DNA of 21,272 nt from CAJXJP01 sp963926055 (lineage in GTDB: Bacteria > Patescibacteriota > Gracilibacteria > BD1-5 > UBA6164). The translations under genes were made by a program, and so were the position numbers. Positions within the stretch are counted from its first letter, which is position 1, and each line of letters starts with the position of its first letter. The notes below the pieces were generated by a model. It saw nothing but the letters and a program-made list of their open reading frames with translations, was not told the origin of the DNA and did no database searches. The stretch lies in the NCBI GenBank assembly GCA_963926055.1, contig CAWUVK010000009.1:1-21272 (forward strand), given 5' to 3'. This document shows, piece by piece, positions 17,373 through 21,272 of the stretch.

Positions 17373-18833
17373 ATGAATCATTTAGATATAATAAAAATTG
17401 GTTGAGAAAATGCTGGTACAGATTTGCAAACAACTGGAAATTTTGTAAAAAACAATAGAGATAATGCTCAAGTTTTAGTCGTTTCAGCAATGAGAGATGA
17501 AGATTTTAATTCGACAGATGAATTAAAAAATACTGCAGAATTATTAAAAAATAATGATTTAGAATGAGCAAAAAATAACTTTTTAGAAATTTTACATTTT
17601 CATAAAACAGCTCTAGAAAAACAAAATTTATCAGAAATAATTCCAGAAATAGAAAAAATATTTTTAGATATTTTAGAGTGTTTTGAAAATAATTCTGGGA
17701 AAAATATTTCTCTAGAAAATGATTATTCTGTTTTTACTGGTGAAAAATATATTTCTCTGTTAGGTTTTTGAGAAGAGATTTCTGCACTGGTTCACATGAG
17801 ATTATTAGAATCTCAATGATTGGATTCGCAAGTGGTTGATACAAATAGTATAAAAATTTCTGATTCAAATACATATACGAAAGAAGTAAGAGAATACTTT
17901 TCTCAAGAAGTAAATAATATTTTGTCATCAAATAAAATTCCTGTTATTCCAGGATTTATAGGAAATATTCCAGGTGGGATTTTACAAAATATCGACAGAT
18001 GATATACGGATGCTACAGCTTCACTCGTGGCACTTTCTCAAAATGAATATTTTGAATCAACTCGTTTGAATATTTTTAAATCTGTAGATGGTATTTTAGC
18101 CTGTGATCCAAGATTATTTAGCTGTGATTTTGCATTATGAAAAAATGAAAAAATAGATTTAATTTCTCATATGGATTACTTAACGGCTCGTGAATTAACC
18201 GGAGGTTCTATCGGTTGAAAAGCGAAATTTCTTCATGAATATGCACTTTCACAAAAAGTTATGGAAGCAGGAATAGAATTAAAAATCGTTAATCCGAAAT
18301 TTCCTGAATTATGAACGAGCGTAAATGCACAAAAAAATCCTGATTCTCAATGAGTAGAAATAGTTAATAAAAGAGAAAATATTAGCTTCGTGAAAGTCAC
18401 AAAAGCAGCATTTAGTGAATGAGTAGGGGATGTAGAAAAAATATTTGAAATAGTCAGACAAAAAGGATTTTCTATAGATATGATTATCACATCAGAAACA
18501 CAAGTGAGTTTTTCTCTTGAAGCAAAAGATATTTCTACATTATCTGAGTTGCAACAAACTCTTGAAAATGAATTTTTTCAAAATGATATTTCTGAAATAA
18601 ATAAAGTTGAAATTCAAAATAATATGGCTTTAATTCATTGCATCTGACAAAATTTAGATGATTCATATCAACTTTCTTTAGCAAAATGAATCTTAGCTCT
18701 CGAAGATATTTGAGTAAAAATTCATCACTTCTGAGGAGAAAGAGAAAAATGAGCGATTATTTTTGCGGTAGAAGAAAAAAATGCTGATATTTGTGTGAGA
18801 AAATTAGCCAGAGAATTTAATTTAATAAAATAA
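17373..18833 (+). CDS. lysC: Aspartate kinase with C-terminal ACT domains
   Basis: 486 residues, similar to monofunctional aspartokinases (~450). It phosphorylates aspartate, the first step to lysine, threonine, methionine and diaminopimelate. The kinase domain starts IIKIGGENAGTD (the KFGG motif is KIGG here), then VLVVSAMRDEDF, VIPGFIGNIPGG, and the catalytic/ATP motif IDRGYTDATASLVAL (usually GRGGSDTTA). SVDGILACDPRLF follows, the KxxDGxxxADPR element. A middle region (GGSIGGKAKFLHEYAL) follows. The C-terminus has two ACT-type regulatory modules: FVKVTKAAFSEGVGDVEKIF and an ALIHCIGQNL to AREFNLI unit. The hexapeptide IDRGYT departs from consensus, so activity should not be assumed. Many glycines are TGA. 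A candidate attenuator lies upstream. No other pathway gene is in the window. Confidence 0.9.
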
Positions 18834-18889
18834 TTTCATAAATAACAAATATATTTATAATAAAAATATTATTTTCTAGTTAAAAAAGT

Positions 18890-19345
18890 ATGGAAAGATT
18901 TTTTCGTCCAGCATCTCGTTTGGTTATTGTAAATTCAAAAAATCAAATTTTATTGGCCCGTCATAAAAGATATTGGGCTTTACCAGGTGGAGGAATAGAC
19001 ATTTGAGAATCTATAGAAACAGCTCTCAATAGAGAATCGATCGAAGAGTTAAATATTCCTGCTCAAATGGATAAAATTATTTTTATCCAAGATTATTTAG
19101 ACGAGAGAAAAGAATGAAAAATCCATGCAATGGAATATTTCTGTACGCTCAAAAATAATCAAGATTTTGAAAATGTAGTACATACTTGGAAAGATTCATC
19201 GCACGCTTTTGAACTCGAAAATTTAGCTTGGTTTGATGTAGAAAATTTTCCAGAAAAATTTATGCCAGTTGCATTTCATAGAGTAATCAAAGAATATATA
19301 AAAAATAAACATAATTTCTCTACAAATTATGTTTCTTGAATATAA
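18890..19345 (+). CDS. Nudix hydrolase
   Basis: 151 residues, a single-domain Nudix protein hydrolysing a nucleoside diphosphate linked to another group; the substrate is unknown. After LVIVNSKNQILLARHKRYWALPGG (in outline) the Nudix box is GGIDIGESIETALNRESIEE followed by LNI. The G-x5-E-x7-RE-x2-EE spacing is exact, while the usual Gly after EE-x is Asn and the position after RE is Ser. The metal-binding Glu residues are kept. The last codons before TAA include TGA (Gly), so the standard code would only trim two residues. Start ATG 18890 gives MERFFRPASRLVIV, typical of the family. A -10 TATAAT lies at 18856-18861 with no strong -35, about 57 nt after aspartate kinase. Confidence 0.9.
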
Positions 19346-19431
19346 TACTGTATTGCGATTATATCTGGAAACTATCGTTGACTTTGATAAAAAATCCGGT
19401 AGCATGAAAATAATATTTATTAATTACTCCT

Positions 19432-19926
19432 ATGAAATTTTTAAAAATTTTATTAACTAGTATAATTTTCTGAATTTTTTACATTGTACTTATTTGGCAT
19501 GGTTTAGTTATGGGGGTTTTAGCCAGTGAATTTATCTGTCCATTTCTATGAACTTGGTCGGGTTGTGATATCAATCAAACATGAGATATTGTATGAGATT
19601 TATTTTTTATAATACCAAGTATTTTATTCTTTTGGATATATGCTGGATTTATAATACATTGGAACTATAAACAGTTACCAATGAACGAAATTCAAAAAGT
19701 TATTACAATGATATTTTTTGCAATGGTTTCATATCCCTTTTTATATTTAATTGGAAATACTATTTACTCAGAATATATTTATGAAACTCAAAATTTCACT
19801 CATACATTTTTAGCTGGAACATTTTTTAGTATCATCATTTGGATTATAAGTGTGATTTTTTACTTTTTTATCCAAACAAATAATAAAATAAAAAAAGATT
19901 TAGAAAAAAATAATATAAAAAAATAG
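19432..19926 (+). CDS. Small multi-pass membrane protein of unknown function
   Basis: 164 residues, mostly hydrophobic. Segments likely to span the membrane: residues ~4-31 (ILLTSIIFGIFYIVLIWHGL), ~53-74 (LFFIIPSILFFWIYAGFII), ~90-108 (ITMIFFAMVSYPFLYLIG) and ~126-147 (FLAGTFFSIIIWIISVIFYF). A Lys/Asn-rich tail follows, expected inside. Two Cys lie in the first external loop (CPFLGTWSGC). Glycines in that loop are TGA. Start ATG 19432 has no Shine-Dalgarno. The stop is TAG, inside the following palindromic terminator. I recognise no family. Confidence 0.75.
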
Positions 19927-19952
19927 AATAATTTTAATTATTCTATTTTTTT
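19917..19952. terminator. AT palindromic terminator shared with ung
   Basis: A 17-nt arm (19917-19933) and its exact complement (19936-19952) flank TT, with a T-run on each strand. The stop of the membrane protein (19924-19926) lies inside, and the ung stop (19951-19953) overlaps its edge. Confidence 0.88.
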
Positions 19953-20655
19953 ATATTCAAAAGGTCATTTGATCAGTGTTATTTTTTATTTCCCAGTTAA
20001 TAATTTTTTGTCAGTGAGATTCGAGTATTTCATTTGTTCTTTTAAAACATTGGCTTGTTAAAAATCCTCTGTGAGCTGAAAAAGGAGAAGGATGAGAAGT
20101 TTCTAGGATAACATGTTTTTGTGTATCAATAAGAATTTTTTTACTTTGAGCAAAAGATCACCAAAGTAAAAAAATTACTCCTTGTTTTTCTTGAGAAATC
20201 GCTGAGATAATATTGTCACTAAATTTTTCCCAACCGATTTTTGCATGAGAGGCAGGTTGAGATTCTTCGACGGTTAATATAGAATTTAAAAGTAACACTC
20301 ATTGTTTTGCCCAAGATTCTAGATTTCCATGTTCTGGAATTTTATATCAATAATCTTGATGTAATTGCTTATACATATTACGTAAACTCGGTGGAATTTT
20401 TACTCATTTTTGCACTGAAAAACTTAGTCAATGTGCTTGGTTTTCGCCATGATATGGGTCTTGTCATAAAATTACTACTTTGAGATCATCAAAATTTGTA
20501 TAATTAAATGCATTAAATATATCTTCTTGCTTTGGAAATATTTTTTTTCATAGTCAGTTTTCTGCGTCTAAGTATGATTGTATTAGTCAAAAGTAATCTT
20601 TTTGAAATTCATTTTCTAAAATATTTCTCCAGCTTTGATGATAATTTTTGTCCAT
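19951..20655 (-). CDS. ung: Uracil-DNA glycosylase, family 1
   Basis: 234 residues, full length (E. coli 229). Removes uracil from DNA in base-excision repair. Motifs seen: VVILGQDPYHGENQAHGLSF, containing the water-activating Asp of GQDPYH, then PPSLRNMYKQL, LLLNSILTVEE (uracil-binding Asn), VIFLLWGSFAQSKK, and TSHPSPFSAHRGF with the catalytic His and the Leu-loop region. The first Gly of GQDPYHG is TGA, as is the Gly of AHGLSF: direct evidence for UGA as glycine. The start is ATG 20655 (MDKNYHQSWRNIL), because the upstream in-frame extension has no family similarity. Convergent with the membrane protein, divergent from the downstream pilin. Confidence 0.95.
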
Positions 20656-20765
20656 AATAATTTTTTTTGAAATATTTATTTTATTATATTTCTTTTCATG
20701 TAAATAACAATAAAATATTTTTTCAAATTGTCTACAATAATTATTTTTAATTATATGAAAAACTC

Positions 20766-20954
20766 TTAAAATAAACCTATTATTTTTATACAAAAATACA
20801 AAACATGAAAAATAATTTACATAAAGCCTTTACACTCGTAGAACTCATCGTAGTAATCACGATTCTCGCAGTTCTCGCAACGGTAGCCTTTATATCTTTT
20901 CAATGATATACAAGCTCTTCAAGAGATTCTGTGAGATTAGCTGATTTAAAAAAT
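20766..20954 (+). repeat. Pilin 5' module, copy 2
   Basis: Second copy of the upstream element (20766-20804, core CTATTATTTTTA) and first 50 codons (20805-20954) of the pilin at 9728. The only residue differences among the first 50 are at positions 5, 6 and 7. The copy ends just where the protein bodies diverge. Confidence 0.85.
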
Positions 20955-21272
20955 GTTGAAAAACAACTCAATATTCATTTTACTCAAAAGAATTTTTATC
21001 CTCAGCCGAGCGACGCAGTTTCAATCCCAACTGGATGAAATCAATGAACCTTAGGAAAATCTGTAACAAATCAAATCTGAGTTTCGGAACTAACTGATCC
21101 ATTAACAAAAGATTATTATTTTTACAGAACAAGTGAAAATAAAAGAAAATATCAACTATTAGGATTTTTAGAAAATTGAGATTCTATTTCAAAAAATCCA
21201 ATTCAAAACACTTTTGCACAAAACGATATTCCATATTCAAAATGAGATAAACTCGGAATTATTTTAAATAGT
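20805..21272 (+). CDS. Type IV prepilin-like protein, partial (runs off the window)
   Basis: 156 codons visible, no stop before the edge. MKNNLHKA then FTLVELIVVITILAV repeats the prepilin signature of the pilin at 9728 (47 of 50 residues identical). After residue 50 the sequence differs (NVEKQLNIHF, then YPQPSDAVSIPTG), though short elements recur: DPLTK against DPVTK, LLGFLEN against IIGFLEN, and a final LGIILN matching LGILLD. This indicates one pilin body architecture with drifting surface. Gly34 is TGA here and GGG in the paralogue. Whether it carries its own C-terminal binding domain is outside the window. Confidence 0.88.

Noticed and set aside
19404..19460. 18-codon frame just before the membrane protein gene
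   Set aside because: No ribosome site, no pattern, and it overlaps the membrane protein start in another frame.
1..21272. CRISPR array, tRNA, rRNA, insertion sequence
   Set aside because: No regularly spaced repeats, cloverleaf-like stretches, rRNA-like GC islands or transposase motifs were seen. Only the pilin module repeat and terminator hairpins recur.

Overview
The window comes from a strongly AT-rich bacterium that reads UGA as glycine (translation table 25). This points to the candidate phyla radiation lineages Absconditabacteria (SR1) and Gracilibacteria. The evidence is internal. Almost every recognisable gene is one continuous frame only if TGA is sense. TGA falls on family-invariant glycines, such as the first Gly of the uracil-DNA glycosylase GQDPYHG motif and the first Gly of the prephenate dehydratase GxxGSYS motif. 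Two paralogous pilin genes have GGG and TGA at the same glycine. TAA is the main stop and TAG the minor one. All gene limits given here assume this code; under the standard code the window looks like a field of fragments.

Layout, left to right. A C-terminally anchored PKD-like surface protein (partial, +) faces a small exported protein (-). Then come pheA (-), a pheM-like leader peptide with an attenuator, a small unknown gene (+), and a WecG/TagA/CpsF glycosyltransferase (-). A 685-residue unknown protein (+) follows, then a GT4 glycosyltransferase and an SIS-domain sugar-phosphate isomerase (+). Next is a prepilin-like protein with a fibrinogen-like C-terminal domain (+), convergent with a tight minus-strand operon of lipoprotein, HolB-like protein and NHL-repeat pseudopilin. 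A ComM/YifB ATPase (+), a small lipoprotein (+), a CsaB-type polysaccharide pyruvyl transferase (+), aspartate kinase with a candidate attenuator (+), a Nudix hydrolase (+), a small membrane protein (+) and ung (-) follow. The window ends in a second pilin (+) whose first 50 residues nearly repeat those of the first.

Themes. Surface and attachment functions dominate: pilins carrying adhesive-type domains, PKD/Ig-like surface proteins, cell-surface glycan enzymes, and ComM for incorporating DNA taken up. This fits an epibiotic or host-attached life style (inference).

The most unusual signal is a set of three small genes (2188-2754, 4043-4423, 15605-16003) with 20 glycine codons and no TGA among them. 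They are followed by compact GC-rich hairpin terminators unlike the long AT palindromes used by the other genes. One lies behind a leader peptide that closely resembles proteobacterial pheM. They look like recent arrivals from a standard-code, probably gammaproteobacterial, donor. A second notable signal is a set of mutually exclusive RNA hairpins ahead of the aspartate kinase gene. No rRNA, tRNA, CRISPR array or transposase gene was seen.
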